Positions 50,374 to 59,746 of a DNA stretch of 64,000 nt are shown in pieces. Location: the NCBI GenBank assembly GCA_031271975.1, contig JAISUR010000037.1:62001-126000 (forward strand). The letters are read 5' to 3'. Under the pieces are notes generated by a model. That model searched no databases, was not told the origin of the DNA, and was given only the letters and a program-made list of their open reading frames with translations. Source of the DNA: Propionibacteriaceae bacterium. GTDB lineage: Bacteria > Actinomycetota > Actinomycetes > Propionibacteriales > Propionibacteriaceae. Positions within the stretch are counted from its first letter, which is position 1. Every line of letters starts with the position of its first letter. The position numbers and the translations under genes are program-made.

Positions 50374-51383
50374 TGTCATCCGAAATCGTCCGGTTCGGTG
50401 TGCTGGGGGCTTCTGCGATCGCCCAGGACAAGGTCCTGCCGGCGCTGCTGAAGGCCGGCAATGCCCGCGCTGACCTGCTGGGCACCCGAAGTCCCGCGGC
50501 GCGCAGCGAAGTCGCCGAGCGCTTCCAGATCTCGCGTGGAGCGGTGACCATGGACGAAGCCATCGCCGACGACCAACTGGACGCCATCTATGTGTCGCTG
50601 CCAAATTCGCTGCACGCCGAGTGGATCATCAAGGCGCTCCAAGCTGGCAAACCAGTGCTGTCCGACAAGCCGCTGACTGTGAGCGGGGCCGAGGCCGAAC
50701 GCGTCGCGGAAGTGTCGCGGGCCACCGGACTGCCGGTGATGGAGGGCTACATGTACCGCTTTCATCCCCAGCACCGGTACATCCGCCAGCGCATCGCGGA
50801 CGGCAGCATCGGCACGGTCCGGGAGGCGCGGGCGTTCTTCCTGTTCCACATGCTGCAGGCGGTCAGCGCGACCGACATCCGCGTCGTGGACGGGCCGGGC
50901 GCTGGAGCGTTGATGGACATGGGCTGCTACACGATTTCCGCCGTCCGCATGGTCATGGGCGGTGAGCCCATTTCCGCGACCGGCTGGCGGGTCCGCAACT
51001 CCAACGGCCTGGATGTCGGCGGCGTGGCGAATCTGCTGTTCCCGGAGGAGCGCCGGGCGCAAGTTTCCTGGGGCTGGGATACCGGCAATGGCGGCAACCT
51101 CCAGGTGATCGGCACGAAAGCCATTTTGGAGACCGGTAATCCGTTTGTCCCCGACCAAGGCAACCCGGGGGAGACGGTTGTCACCGAGTTGGCCGGGCAG
51201 GGCCGCCTCATCGAACACCGCTTCGACACGGTCGACCAGTTCCAGTTGGAGTTCGAAGAGTTCGCTGGCGCCATTATCGAAGGGCGTGAGCCGATGTGGA
51301 CAGTGGATGACGCGGTGCAGCAAGCTAAAGCCATGGATCTGGTGCGGGCGCTGCCCGCGTTGGACGAACTTGCCCGAAGCTGA
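50373..51383 (+). CDS. Gfo/Idh/MocA family oxidoreductase
   Basis: A 336-residue NAD(P)-dependent sugar oxidoreductase. The Rossmann motif is FGVLGASAIAQ (residues 7-17). The catalytic EKP is altered to SDKPLT (LSDKP near 96). YMYRFHPQH near 128 and GALMDMGCYTISAVRM near 178 are family signatures, with the His of the Lys-His pair position replaced by Tyr in GCYT. Its ATG overlaps the kinase stop by one base. It oxidises a sugar hydroxyl to a keto group or the reverse; substrate unknown. Confidence 0.9.
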   Translation: MSSEIVRFGVLGASAIAQDKVLPALLKAGNARADLLGTRSPAARSEVAERFQISRGAVTMDEAIADDQLDAIYVSLPNSLHAEWIIKALQAGKPVLSDKPLTVSGAEAERVAEVSRATGLPVMEGYMYRFHPQHRYIRQRIADGSIGTVREARAFFLFHMLQAVSATDIRVVDGPGAGALMDMGCYTISAVRMVMGGEPISATGWRVRNSNGLDVGGVANLLFPEERRAQVSWGWDTGNGGNLQVIGTKAILETGNPFVPDQGNPGETVVTELAGQGRLIEHRFDTVDQFQLEFEEFAGAIIEGREPMWTVDDAVQQAKAMDLVRALPALDELARS

Positions 51384-51393
51384 GGGGGAGCGC

Positions 51394-52386
51394 ATGAAAT
51401 ACGGCTACTTGGGGCGCAGCGGGCTCAAGGTGTCCCGCATGGTGCTGGGCACGTTCAACTTCGGCTGGTCCACGCCGAAGGAGCAGGCCTTCGAGATCAT
51501 GGACAAGGCGCTGGAGGAGGGCATCACCATCTTCGACACCGCTGATTCTTACGGCGTGTGGGCCGGCAAGGGCTATTCCGGGCTCACCGAGGAGATCATC
51601 GGCGAGTGGTTCGCGCTGGGCGGCGGCAGGCGGGAGTCGGTCGTGCTGGCGACCAAGGTGTACGAGAAGACCGACTTTCCCTACGAGGGGCTCAACGCCG
51701 AACGCGGCCTGAGTGCGTACAAGATCAAGCGCCACATCGAGGGGTCGCTGCGGCGGCTGCGCACCGACCACGTCGAGTTGTACCAGATGCACCACTACGA
51801 ATACCACGCGCCCTGGGAGGAGCTTTTCGGCGCGTTCGAGGACCTGATCTCGGCCGGCAAGGTCGTCTACCTGGGTTCGTCGAATTTCGGCGCGCGGCAT
51901 TTGGTGCGCGCGCAGGCGGTAGCGGAGCGCCGCGGATTCTTGGGCTTCGTCAGCGAGCAACACCGCTATTCGCTGGCCTGCCGGCTGCCGGAGTTGGAAT
52001 TGCTGCCCGCGTGCGAAGAGTTGGGGGTGGGGGCCATCCTCTGGTCTCCGCTTGCCAGCGGGCTGTTGGGCGGCCACGCCCTCGACGGAAAGGGTGGCGC
52101 CCGCTCGGCGGAAGCCGGGGGAGGGCTGGACGATGCGGGACGGGCCCAGGTGCTGGCCTACCACGATTTGTGCGCTTCCATCGGGCACACGCCGGCCAAC
52201 GTCGCCTTGGCTTGGACGCTGGCGAATCCGGCGGTGACCGGGCCCATCATCGGTCCGCGCACGCCGGACCAAGTGACGCAGTCGGCGAAGGCCGTTGACA
52301 TCGAATTGGATGGGGAGGTGCTGGCCAAACTTGACGAGATATTCCCCGGTCCGGGCGGTCCGGCGCCGCAGGCTTACTCCTGGTGA
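51394..52386 (+). CDS. aldo/keto reductase 2 (YghZ/potassium-channel beta-subunit-like)
   Basis: A 330-residue AKR of the group that includes YghZ and Kv-beta. The tetrad is Asp in FDTADSYG, Tyr in DSYGV, Lys in VLATKVYEK and His in YQMHHYEY; YSGLTEEIIGEW replaces the usual GxSE loop. PIIGPRTPDQV is the cofactor end. The start has a GGGGGAG site and lies 10 bases after the oxidoreductase stop, so it is in the same operon. Probably reduces a keto or aldehyde sugar; substrate unknown. Confidence 0.9.
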   Translation: MKYGYLGRSGLKVSRMVLGTFNFGWSTPKEQAFEIMDKALEEGITIFDTADSYGVWAGKGYSGLTEEIIGEWFALGGGRRESVVLATKVYEKTDFPYEGLNAERGLSAYKIKRHIEGSLRRLRTDHVELYQMHHYEYHAPWEELFGAFEDLISAGKVVYLGSSNFGARHLVRAQAVAERRGFLGFVSEQHRYSLACRLPELELLPACEELGVGAILWSPLASGLLGGHALDGKGGARSAEAGGGLDDAGRAQVLAYHDLCASIGHTPANVALAWTLANPAVTGPIIGPRTPDQVTQSAKAVDIELDGEVLAKLDEIFPGPGGPAPQAYSW

Positions 52387-52469
52387 TCTCCCGGCAAATC
52401 CAAACCGGCGGGCGCCGGGCCCAAGCAAATGCGCCGGGGAATCCCCGGGCGAGTAGGTGAGGTGACGAA

Positions 52470-54005
52470 ATGGATGTGGAATCTGGCCGCATTACGGCAA
52501 TGACCTGCGAAGGCGTTTATCGCGGTATTCGCTCGCGGGGTGTGGACTGCTATCTGGGTCTGCGCTACGGGCAGATTCCCGGGCGGTTCTTGCCGGCAGT
52601 GGCGCCGCACCCCCATGATGGCGTCCAGGACGCCATCGCCTTTGGCCCGCACGCCCCGCAAACCGAGGGCAAGGTCAATGCCACCGGGGAATGGGCCGAC
52701 ACGCTGGAGTACATGTACCCGCGCACCGGCAGTTGCCTGGAGGGCGGGCCGATGGATGAAGACTGCCTCTACCTCAACGTTTGGGCCCCGGCTGATCCTC
52801 CCGAGCCAGTGCCGGTGCTGGTGTGGTTGCATGGCGGCGGCTGCATGCTCGGCACTGGGGCGGAGGCCCTGTTCAACGGAGCCAACTTGGCGCGCACTGG
52901 GCGCGCCGCGGTGGTGACCTTGAACCACCGCCTCGGCTTGCTCGGCTTCCTCGACCTGGAGCGCGAGCTGGGCGGGGAATACGCCCGCTCCGGCTCGGTT
53001 GGAATCTACGACATCGTGCAGGCGTTGCGGTGGGTTCGCGACAATATCGCCGCCTTTGGGGGCGACCCGGGAAATGTGACGGTCGCCGGCCAATCTGGCG
53101 GCGGCACCAAGGTGGCCGCGCTGCTGGGCATGCCCGAGGCGCAAGGCCTTTTCCACAAGGCCGTCAACCAGTCCAGCGGTTACCCGGCGAGCGTGCCCCA
53201 GGCCGTCGCCCAGGACCGCGCCGCCGCGGCCCTGTCGCGGTGGGGCATCAGCGCGGAAGAACTGCTGGAACTCGACTGGACACGCGTAATCGAACTGCAG
53301 GAGTCGCTCCCCGAGGCCTTCGATTGGTTCGGCCCGAATTGCCACCCGCAGTTCTATCCGGCATCGGCTTTCGAGCCGGGCTCGCGGCCGTTGTCGAAAG
53401 TGCCTGTCCTGCTGGGCACGACGATGCACGAAATGTCGCTCATGCTGATCCAGACGCCGGGTTACCGCCAGGTGGCGGACTGCGACGTCCCCGGGTGGTT
53501 GGAGCGCTCCGGCGTGTCCGAACCCGTGTCATGTTTCGCGGCCTACCGGGCCCAATACCCCACCGAGCCCGCGGCGCTGCTGCTCGCGAGAATTGAAACG
53601 GAGCGATCCTTCGGCCTGTCCGCCGCACTCGCCGCCGATCACCTCGCCTCGCTCGGCCACGAGGTCTACAAGTACTACTTGGCGTTTCCCACCGACGCCA
53701 TGGGCGGGGCGCTGGGAGCTTGCCACTCGCTGTGCCTGCCCCTGGCCTTCGGCAATGCCGCGTTCTCACCGTTCGCGGGCTCCAATCCCGCGAAGGTCTC
53801 GGTCAGCAAGGCGATGTCGACCGCCTGGCTCGATTTCGTGTGCGAGGGCGTTCCGCGCCTCCCGTCGGGAGAAGCGTGGCCGCGTTATGACGCGACTGGG
53901 TCGCAGGCGCGCATAGACGAGCTGTGGAGCGTGATGCCCGCGCCGGATCCCCAGGCCGCCTTGCCGCTGGCCGCGGGGCCGATGTGGGCAAATGGCTATC
54001 GCTAA
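52470..54005 (+). CDS. type B carboxylesterase
   Basis: A 511-residue esterase of the cholinesterase-like family. The oxyanion hole is LHGGGCMLG, EDCLYLNVWAP is the family signature, and the nucleophile is Ser209 in GQSGGG, where GESAGG is usual. A Glu/Asp and the His in GACHSLCLPL complete the triad. No signal peptide, so cytoplasmic. Its place at the end of the kinase operon suggests it removes an acyl or aryl ester from an imported sugar derivative, an inference from context. Confidence 0.9.
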   Translation: MDVESGRITAMTCEGVYRGIRSRGVDCYLGLRYGQIPGRFLPAVAPHPHDGVQDAIAFGPHAPQTEGKVNATGEWADTLEYMYPRTGSCLEGGPMDEDCLYLNVWAPADPPEPVPVLVWLHGGGCMLGTGAEALFNGANLARTGRAAVVTLNHRLGLLGFLDLERELGGEYARSGSVGIYDIVQALRWVRDNIAAFGGDPGNVTVAGQSGGGTKVAALLGMPEAQGLFHKAVNQSSGYPASVPQAVAQDRAAAALSRWGISAEELLELDWTRVIELQESLPEAFDWFGPNCHPQFYPASAFEPGSRPLSKVPVLLGTTMHEMSLMLIQTPGYRQVADCDVPGWLERSGVSEPVSCFAAYRAQYPTEPAALLLARIETERSFGLSAALAADHLASLGHEVYKYYLAFPTDAMGGALGACHSLCLPLAFGNAAFSPFAGSNPAKVSVSKAMSTAWLDFVCEGVPRLPSGEAWPRYDATGSQARIDELWSVMPAPDPQAALPLAAGPMWANGYR

Positions 54006-54062
54006 ACGCAACATGTCGCGCCCCGTTGGCTTTAAACAAGGAAAATATAACAGCCTGATAAC

Positions 54063-54130
54063 GAAACTTTCCTTCGGCTTTGTTTTTGGGGCTCGCGCGT
54101 ATGTCGGTCTCAAGAGCCAGCGGCTAGGCT
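54063..54130 (+). promoter_or_regulatory. motif A-like operator and possible promoter of the sugar-binding protein gene
   Basis: GAAACTTTCC at 54063-54072 matches the core of motif A. A TAGGCT -10 candidate is at 54125-54130. A motif B half-site GTTTACA is at 54177-54183. The 210-base gap holds nothing else apart from the AAAGGAGG ribosome site. Confidence 0.4.
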
Positions 54131-54215
54131 GAAGCTACTTGTTGTAGATGGTTTTGCAGGCGCGAAGAGGACCTGTGTTTACATTCGCAAAGCCAAGGGA
54201 ATCCAAAGGAGGATC

Positions 54216-55538
54216 ATGAAACAAACAAGGCAAGGTTTATTGGCCGCAGCGGTGGTGATCGCCACCGCGGCGAGCCTCACGGCGTGTTCCGGTCCGGCGG
54301 CTACCACATCCGGTGGCGCCACTGAGGGCGGGGACGCTGCCACCGAGGTCCACATGGTGCTGTGGAACAACGAAGCCGGCGAGGCCCAGAAGTCTTGGTG
54401 GGTGGAGTCGGCCAAGCTCTTCGGCGAGGCCCATCCCGGCGTCACCATCGATGTGCAAACGGTCCAGAACGAGGATTACGACGGCAAGCTGCAGAACGCG
54501 ATGAACGCGGGAGATTCCCCTGATATCTTCCTCACGCGCGGCGGCGGCAAGATGTACGACCAGGTCAAGGCCGGCCAGGTCATGGACATGAATCCGTACA
54601 TCACCGACGAATTGCGCACCCTCATCAAGCCGGGCTACTTCGAGGCTATGTCCTATGACGGCGGGCTTTACGCCATGCCGCTCTCGGTGGTTCCCACCGG
54701 CATCTTCTACTCGAAGGACCTGTTCGCGCAGGCCGGCATCACCAGCGAGCCGACCACGCTGGCCGAGCTCAACGAGGCCGTCGTCAAGCTGAAGGCCGCC
54801 GGCATCACCCCGATCGCGGTCGGCGGCAAGGACGCCTGGCCCGCCGCCTACTGGTACTACATGTTCGTCTACCGCGAGTGCCCGATCGCCACGCTGCAGG
54901 AGAGCTTCAAGACTTATTCGTTCGAGGATGCTTGCTTCATCAAAGCCGGCGAGGACCTGATCGAATTCCGCGACACCAAGCCGTTCCAGGAGGGCTTCCT
55001 GACGACATCCGCGCAGCAGGGCGCCGGTTCTTCGGCTGGTTTGCTGGCCAACCACAAGGCCGCCATGGAGTTCATGGGGGCTTGGGAACCCGCGATTCTC
55101 CAGGGCCTGACCGCTGACGGGCAGCCCATGGCAGACCTCGGCGCGTTCCCGCTGCCGAGCGTTGAAGGGGCCGGGGGTTCGCAGACCGCGCAGATGGGCG
55201 GCGCATCCGGCTACTCCTGCTACGTCGACGCCCCGAAGGAATGCGTGGACTTCCTCGCGTTCATCGCGTCCGACCGGGATCGCCAAGTCACGCAGTACGA
55301 AGCCTTTGGCTGGCCTCCGGTGGTGCAAGAAGTCCAGGAAGAGATCGTGACGGAGGAGTACATGCTCCACCTGATCGACGGCCTCAACAAGGCTGACGCG
55401 CTGTACCTGATGCTCGACTCGATCTACGGCCAGAACGTCGGCAACGCCCTCAACCAGGGCGCCGTCGAAATCCTCGCCGGCTCCGGCACCCCGCAGTCCA
55501 TGATTGAGCTGCTGAAGGCGGCCGCCGCCAAGGAGTAA
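54216..55538 (+). CDS. carbohydrate ABC transporter substrate-binding lipoprotein, family 1
   Basis: A 440-residue extracytoplasmic sugar-binding lipoprotein. The lipobox SLTACSG puts the lipidated Cys at residue 24, followed by a Gly/Thr-rich linker. The mature protein is a family 1 sugar-binding fold ([49 protein letters not shown]). It is the likely partner of the permeases at 36.6-38.5 kb: both are the only carbohydrate-type importer parts here and both have motif A upstream. The ligand is not predictable. Confidence 0.92.
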   Translation: MKQTRQGLLAAAVVIATAASLTACSGPAATTSGGATEGGDAATEVHMVLWNNEAGEAQKSWWVESAKLFGEAHPGVTIDVQTVQNEDYDGKLQNAMNAGDSPDIFLTRGGGKMYDQVKAGQVMDMNPYITDELRTLIKPGYFEAMSYDGGLYAMPLSVVPTGIFYSKDLFAQAGITSEPTTLAELNEAVVKLKAAGITPIAVGGKDAWPAAYWYYMFVYRECPIATLQESFKTYSFEDACFIKAGEDLIEFRDTKPFQEGFLTTSAQQGAGSSAGLLANHKAAMEFMGAWEPAILQGLTADGQPMADLGAFPLPSVEGAGGSQTAQMGGASGYSCYVDAPKECVDFLAFIASDRDRQVTQYEAFGWPPVVQEVQEEIVTEEYMLHLIDGLNKADALYLMLDSIYGQNVGNALNQGAVEILAGSGTPQSMIELLKAAAAKE

Positions 55539-55557
55539 TCGCCCACTAATTAATTTA

Positions 55558-55590
55558 GGCGCCCGCCCCTGCCACCACGGGGCGGGCGCC
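55558..55590 (+). terminator. strong hairpin after the sugar-binding protein gene
   Basis: Perfect 12-base arms GGCGCCCGCCCC (55558-55569) and GGGGCGGGCGCC (55579-55590) with a 9-base loop. The T-run is weak. It separates the sugar locus from the ribosomal operon. Confidence 0.75.
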
Positions 55591-55893
55591 TTCGCCTTCC
55601 TGGTGCCAGGTCCCCGTCAACTCCCGCGGCGCAGCGGGCCTGGCTGGCCCAGCGCCCCCGATTTGGCCTCGTGCGTTCGTCTGTGGCAGGATATACAGGT
55701 TGCTCCGGCGCGGAACGCCTTCGGGCGGGCCGTCCGGCAAGTCTGGCGCGTCAGTGCCGGGCCCAACCATAACCCACGCGAGTTGAGTTATGCGCGGCCC
55801 GAAATAGGTGCGACACGCCCGACCTCGGGGGCCGGGGAAACAGCCTTGGATTCAGATGCATGTCCGAGGCGGAAACTAGAAGAAGGACGAACA
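55591..55893 (+). promoter_or_regulatory. leader and promoter region of the S10-spc ribosomal operon
   Basis: A 303-base stretch without a gene, between the terminator and rpsJ. Possible promoter parts are TTGAGT (55783-55788) with TAGGTG (55805-55810), 16 apart, or the TATACA at 55692-55697; neither is convincing. A 5' leader of roughly 80-190 bases would be long compared with the leaderless neighbours, as expected for a regulated ribosomal operon. I see no recognised ribosomal leader structure. Confidence 0.35.
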
Positions 55894-56205
55894 GTGGCGA
55901 CACAAAAGATCCGGATCAGACTCCGGGCTTACGACCACGAGGTCATCGACTCCTCGGCGAAGAAGATCGTCGACACAGTGACCCGGACCGGCGCCAAGGT
56001 CGCCGGCCCAGTGCCGTTGCCCACAGAAAAGAACGTGTTCTGCGTGATCCGTTCCCCGCACAAGTACAAGGACAGCCGCGAGCATTTCGAGATGCGCACG
56101 CACAAGCGGCTGATTGACATCCTCGATCCCACGCCGAAGACGGTCGACTCACTGATGCGCCTCGATCTTCCGGCCGGTGTCGATATCGAGATCAAGCTTC
56201 CGTGA
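55894..56205 (+). CDS. rpsJ: 30S ribosomal protein S10
   Basis: A 103-residue protein of the small-subunit head, also an antitermination factor (NusE). [20 protein letters not shown] is the S10 N-terminus, and [13 protein letters not shown] the RNA-binding part. The GTG start has an AGAAGGAC site 8 bases upstream. It opens the S10-spc operon, which runs to the end of the window. Confidence 0.98.
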   Translation: MATQKIRIRLRAYDHEVIDSSAKKIVDTVTRTGAKVAGPVPLPTEKNVFCVIRSPHKYKDSREHFEMRTHKRLIDILDPTPKTVDSLMRLDLPAGVDIEIKLP

Positions 56206-56212
56206 GGGTGAG

Positions 56213-56869
56213 ATGAGCGACAGAATTATCAAGGGCCTACTCGGCACCAAAGTGGGTATGACCCAGGTTTGGGACGAGAACAACAAGGTCATCCCAGTTA
56301 CAGTCATCCAGGCGGGCCCCTGCGTCGTGACGCAGGTGCGCACCCCGGCCGTCGACGGCTATTCGGCCGTGCAACTCGGTTTCGGCGCGGTGCGCGCGAA
56401 GGCCGTCACCAAGCCCGCCGCCGGACATTTCGAAAAGGCGGGCGTCACGCCGCGCAAGCACCTCATGGAGTTGCGCACCTCGGACGCCGCGTCCTACACG
56501 CTTGGCCAGGAGATCACCGTTGCTGCCTTCGCCGGCGGCGAGGTTGTCGATGTCACGGGCATCACCAAGGGCAAGGGCACCGCGGGCGTCATGAAGCGCC
56601 ACGGTTTCGGCGGCCTGCGCAGCTCGCACGGCGTGCACCGCAAGCACCGCTCCCCGGGTTCGATCGGCGCCTGCGCCACCCCCGGCCACGTCTTCAAAGG
56701 CACGCGCATGGCGGGCCGCATGGGCGTAGAGCGGGTGACGGTGCAGAATCTCACGATCCACTCCATCGACACCGAACGAGGGCTCATCTTGGTGAAGGGA
56801 AGCATTCCCGGTCCCAAGGGGGCCCTCGTTGTTGTTCGCAGCGCTGCCAAGAAGGAGGTGCGGGCATGA
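56213..56869 (+). CDS. rplC: 50S ribosomal protein L3
   Basis: A 218-residue protein near the peptidyl transferase centre. [20 protein letters not shown] and GTRMAGRMG are characteristic. The ATG at 56213 has a GAGGGTGAG site; 7 bases after rpsJ. It overlaps rplD by 4 bases. Confidence 0.98.
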   Translation: MSDRIIKGLLGTKVGMTQVWDENNKVIPVTVIQAGPCVVTQVRTPAVDGYSAVQLGFGAVRAKAVTKPAAGHFEKAGVTPRKHLMELRTSDAASYTLGQEITVAAFAGGEVVDVTGITKGKGTAGVMKRHGFGGLRSSHGVHRKHRSPGSIGACATPGHVFKGTRMAGRMGVERVTVQNLTIHSIDTERGLILVKGSIPGPKGALVVVRSAAKKEVRA

Positions 56870-57876
56870 GCGAAGATCGCTTCGTAGCGGTTGTGGGCGC
56901 CAAGAAGAAGGCCACCCTGCCGGCCGCTATTTTCGACGCGCAGACGAATGTGCCGCTGATCCACCAAGTCGTCACCGCGCAGTTGGCCGCCGCCCGGCAG
57001 GGCACGCACGCCACCAAGACCCGCGGAGAGGTCGCCGGCGGCGGCGCCAAGCCATGGCGCCAGAAGGGCACCGGCCGGGCCCGCCAGGGTTCCCGCCGCG
57101 CCCCGCAATGGACGGGCGGTGGCACAGTCCACGGCCCGCAGCCGCGCAACTACGCCCAGCGCACCAACAAGAAGATGATCGCCCAGGCTTTGCGCGGGGC
57201 GCTCTCGGATCGGGCCCGCGAGGAGCGCGTCCACGTCATTGCCAGCATCGGCGACGCGGAAAAGCCCAACACCAAGGCTGCATTGAAGTCGCTGGACAAG
57301 TTCGCTTCGCGCCAGTTGCTGGTCGTGCTCTCCCGCGAGGAAGACGTCGCTTGGTTGAGCCTGCGCAACGTTCCGTCGGTGCAGGCGATCGCCGTGGATC
57401 AGTTGAACGCCTACGACGTGCTGTTGAGCGACGACGTGGTTTTCACGGTTTCCGCCCTGGCCGACTTCACCGGCGGCGAGTTGGAAGACGCGGACGAGCC
57501 GGAAGCCGAGGCCGCCGAGCCGGAGGCTGAGGAGAAGCCCAAGCGCAAGCCGGCCGCCAAGGCCAAGGCGGCGCCCGCGGCTGAAGACGCGGAGCCGGTC
57601 GCGGACAAGTCCGATGAAGCTGCGGCCGAACCGGAGGCCCAGGAGAAGCCGAAGCGTAAGCCGGCCGCCAAGAAGGCCGCCGAGCCCGAGGCGAAGGTGG
57701 CGGACGAAGCCGCCGAACCGGAGGCTGAGGAGAAGCCGAAGCGCAAGCCGGCCGCTAAGAAGGCCGCCGAGCCCGAGGAGAAGGTGGCGGACGAGGCCGC
57801 TGAACCGGAGGCTGAGGAGAAGCCGAAGCGCAAGCCGGCCGCCAAGAAGGCCGCTGACCCGGAGGAGTCTAAGTGA
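56866..57876 (+). CDS. rplD: 50S ribosomal protein L4 with a long repetitive C-terminal extension
   Basis: Residues 1-205 are a normal L4 ([45 protein letters not shown]), lining the exit tunnel. After it come about 130 extra residues: a first degenerate unit (216-252), then three 29-residue units (253-281, 282-310 and a partial 311-336) of the form [19 protein letters not shown] followed by [10 protein letters not shown]. Acidic and Lys/Arg/Pro blocks alternate, as in H1-like tails. L4 is usually 200-220 residues. No frame break: rplW starts at its stop (GTGA). Confidence 0.97.
   Translation: MSEDRFVAVVGAKKKATLPAAIFDAQTNVPLIHQVVTAQLAAARQGTHATKTRGEVAGGGAKPWRQKGTGRARQGSRRAPQWTGGGTVHGPQPRNYAQRTNKKMIAQALRGALSDRAREERVHVIASIGDAEKPNTKAALKSLDKFASRQLLVVLSREEDVAWLSLRNVPSVQAIAVDQLNAYDVLLSDDVVFTVSALADFTGGELEDADEPEAEAAEPEAEEKPKRKPAAKAKAAPAAEDAEPVADKSDEAAAEPEAQEKPKRKPAAKKAAEPEAKVADEAAEPEAEEKPKRKPAAKKAAEPEEKVADEAAEPEAEEKPKRKPAAKKAADPEESK
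57622..57873 (+). repeat. 87-bp in-frame tandem repeat in rplD
   Basis: Units start at 57622, 57709 and 57796; the first two are full 87-base copies and the third is cut at 78. They differ at few positions, mostly synonymous, so amplification is recent or maintained by selection. Confidence 0.9.
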
Positions 57877-58181
57877 GCGAGTTGAAGCTGCGCGACCACC
57901 GCGACATTCTGCTGGCCCCGGTGGTCAGCGAGAAGAGCTACGGGCTGCTCGACGAGAACAAGTACACGTTCATCGTCGCGCCCGACGCCAACAAGACCGA
58001 GATCAAGATCGCTGTCGAGCAGATCTTCGGGGTCAAGGTCACTGCGGTCAACACCGCGAACCGGAACGGCAAGCGCCGCCGCACGCGCGCCGGTTGGGGC
58101 AAGCGCCCAGACACCAAGCGCGCCATCGTGAGCGTCGCCGCTGGCCAGCGGATCGACATCTTCTCCGGTCCGGCGGTCTAG
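57873..58181 (+). CDS. rplW: 50S ribosomal protein L23
   Basis: A 102-residue protein at the tunnel exit, docking site for trigger factor and [23 protein letters not shown] and [18 protein letters not shown] are typical. The GTG start overlaps the rplD stop by 4 bases. Confidence 0.97.
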   Translation: MSELKLRDHRDILLAPVVSEKSYGLLDENKYTFIVAPDANKTEIKIAVEQIFGVKVTAVNTANRNGKRRRTRAGWGKRPDTKRAIVSVAAGQRIDIFSGPAV

Positions 58182-58194
58182 GAAGGACGAGTCA

Positions 58195-59031
58195 ATGGCA
58201 ATTCGCAAGTACAAGCCGACCACTCCGGGCCGTCGCGGCTCGTCGGTGGCGGACTTCGTCGAGCTGACCCGCTCGACGCCCGAGAAGTCGCTGCTGGCGC
58301 CCAAGCCGAAGACCGGCGGCCGCAACAACACCGGGCGCATCACCACGCGCCACATCGGCGGTGGCCACAAGCAGGCCTACCGGATCATCGACTTCAAGCG
58401 TTACGACAAGGACGGCGTGCCCGCCAAAGTCGCGCACATCGAATACGATCCCAACCGCACGGCCCGCATCGCGCTGCTGCACTATGTGGACGGCGAGAAG
58501 CGCTACATCATCGCGCCGCTGGGCCTGGAACAGGGCCACATGGTCGAGGCGGGGGTCGCGGCCGACATCAAGCCGGGCAACAACCTGCCGCTGCGCAACA
58601 TCCCGGTCGGCACGGTGGTGCACGCCGTGGAGATGCGTCCCGGCGGCGGTGCCAAGCTGGGCCGTTCCGCGGGCGCCCGCATCCAGTTGATCGCCCGCGA
58701 AGGCAAGTACGCCACGCTGCGTCTGCCCTCGGGCGAGATGCGCATGGTGGACATCCGCTGCCGCGCCACGGTCGGCGAGGTTGGCAACGCCGAGCAGTCG
58801 AACATCAACTGGGGCAAGGCCGGCCGCATGCGCTGGAAGGGCGTCCGCCCGACAGTGCGCGGTGTCGCCATGAACCCGATCGACCACCCGCATGGCGGTG
58901 GCGAAGGCAAGACGTCGGGTGGCCGCCACCCCGTCACCCCGTGGGGCAAGCCGGAAGGCCGCACCCGCGACAAGAACAAGGCGAGTTCGCGTCTTATCGT
59001 CCGTCGCCGCAAGTCCGGCAAGAAGCGCTGA
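58195..59031 (+). CDS. rplB: 50S ribosomal protein L2
   Basis: A 278-residue 23S rRNA-binding protein of normal length. [19 protein letters not shown] at the start, [18 protein letters not shown] in the middle, and [20 protein letters not shown], the conserved His-Gly loop near the peptidyl transferase centre. A GGAAGGACGAG site precedes the ATG. Confidence 0.98.
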   Translation: MAIRKYKPTTPGRRGSSVADFVELTRSTPEKSLLAPKPKTGGRNNTGRITTRHIGGGHKQAYRIIDFKRYDKDGVPAKVAHIEYDPNRTARIALLHYVDGEKRYIIAPLGLEQGHMVEAGVAADIKPGNNLPLRNIPVGTVVHAVEMRPGGGAKLGRSAGARIQLIAREGKYATLRLPSGEMRMVDIRCRATVGEVGNAEQSNINWGKAGRMRWKGVRPTVRGVAMNPIDHPHGGGEGKTSGGRHPVTPWGKPEGRTRDKNKASSRLIVRRRKSGKKR

Positions 59032-59052
59032 TAAGGATAGGTGGAGCAAGAG

Positions 59053-59334
59053 ATGCCACGTAGCCTCAAGAAGGGCCCGTTTGTGGATGACCATCTTCAA
59101 AAGAAGGTGGACGTCCTCAACGAGAAGAACACCCACACCGTCATCAAGACTTGGTCGCGGCGTTCGATGATCACTCCCGACATGATCGGGCACACCATCG
59201 CCGTGCACAACGGGAACAAGCACATTCCCGTGTTCATCACCGAGTCGATGATCGGCCACAAGCTGGGTGAGTTCGCGCCGACCCGCACTTATCGCGGGCA
59301 CGTGAAAGACGACAAGAAATCGCGGCGGAGGTGA
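59053..59334 (+). CDS. rpsS: 30S ribosomal protein S19
   Basis: A 93-residue small-subunit head protein. [19 protein letters not shown] is the family N-terminus. I chose the ATG at 59053, which gives that N-terminus with GGTGGAG upstream; the longer GTG at 59041 adds four residues. Confidence 0.97.
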   Translation: MPRSLKKGPFVDDHLQKKVDVLNEKNTHTVIKTWSRRSMITPDMIGHTIAVHNGNKHIPVFITESMIGHKLGEFAPTRTYRGHVKDDKKSRRR

Positions 59335-59336
59335 CC

Positions 59337-59744
59337 ATGAGCAAGAAGACGACCGCAGAAAGGCCCTCGCGCCGCTACGCGCTGCTCGGGGACCGTGCCG
59401 GCTCCTACGCCATCGCCCGGCACGTGCGCATGTCGCCGACCAAGGTGCGCCGCGTCGTGGACTTGGTGCGCGGCATGGACGTCACCGACGCGCTGGACGT
59501 GCTCAAGTTCGCCCCGCAGGCCGCTTCCGAGCCGGTCTACAAGGTGGTCGCGTCTGCGACTGCGAACGCCGCCGAGGTCGAGGGCCTGCGCGCCGAAGAG
59601 CTGTTCATTTCGCAAGCATTCGTTGACGAAGGCATGACGTTGCGCAGGATCCGCGCCCGGGCCAAGGGCTCGGCAAGCCGCATCCTGAAGCGCGGCAGCC
59701 ACATCACCGTTGTCGTCGAACCCAAGGACCAGAAGGGAGCCTGA
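59337..59744 (+). CDS. rplV: 50S ribosomal protein L22
   Basis: A 135-residue tunnel protein. [20 protein letters not shown] is the conserved N-terminal part; the beta-hairpin that reaches into the tunnel is [17 protein letters not shown]. The ATG at 59337 has GGAGG 6 bases upstream; a GTG at 59331 overlapping the rpsS stop is the alternative. Confidence 0.97.
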   Translation: MSKKTTAERPSRRYALLGDRAGSYAIARHVRMSPTKVRRVVDLVRGMDVTDALDVLKFAPQAASEPVYKVVASATANAAEVEGLRAEELFISQAFVDEGMTLRRIRARAKGSASRILKRGSHITVVVEPKDQKGA

Positions 59745-59746
59745 GC

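Noticed and set aside
55591-55893. Ribosomal-protein leader RNA before rpsJ
   Set aside because: No hairpin mimicking the 23S target of L4 could be recognised by eye; only a gap and weak promoter candidates are supported.
56269-57876. 535-codon ORF running from inside rplC into rplD
   Set aside because: Only its second half is real (rplD, from ATG 56866); the first half is rplC read in the wrong frame.
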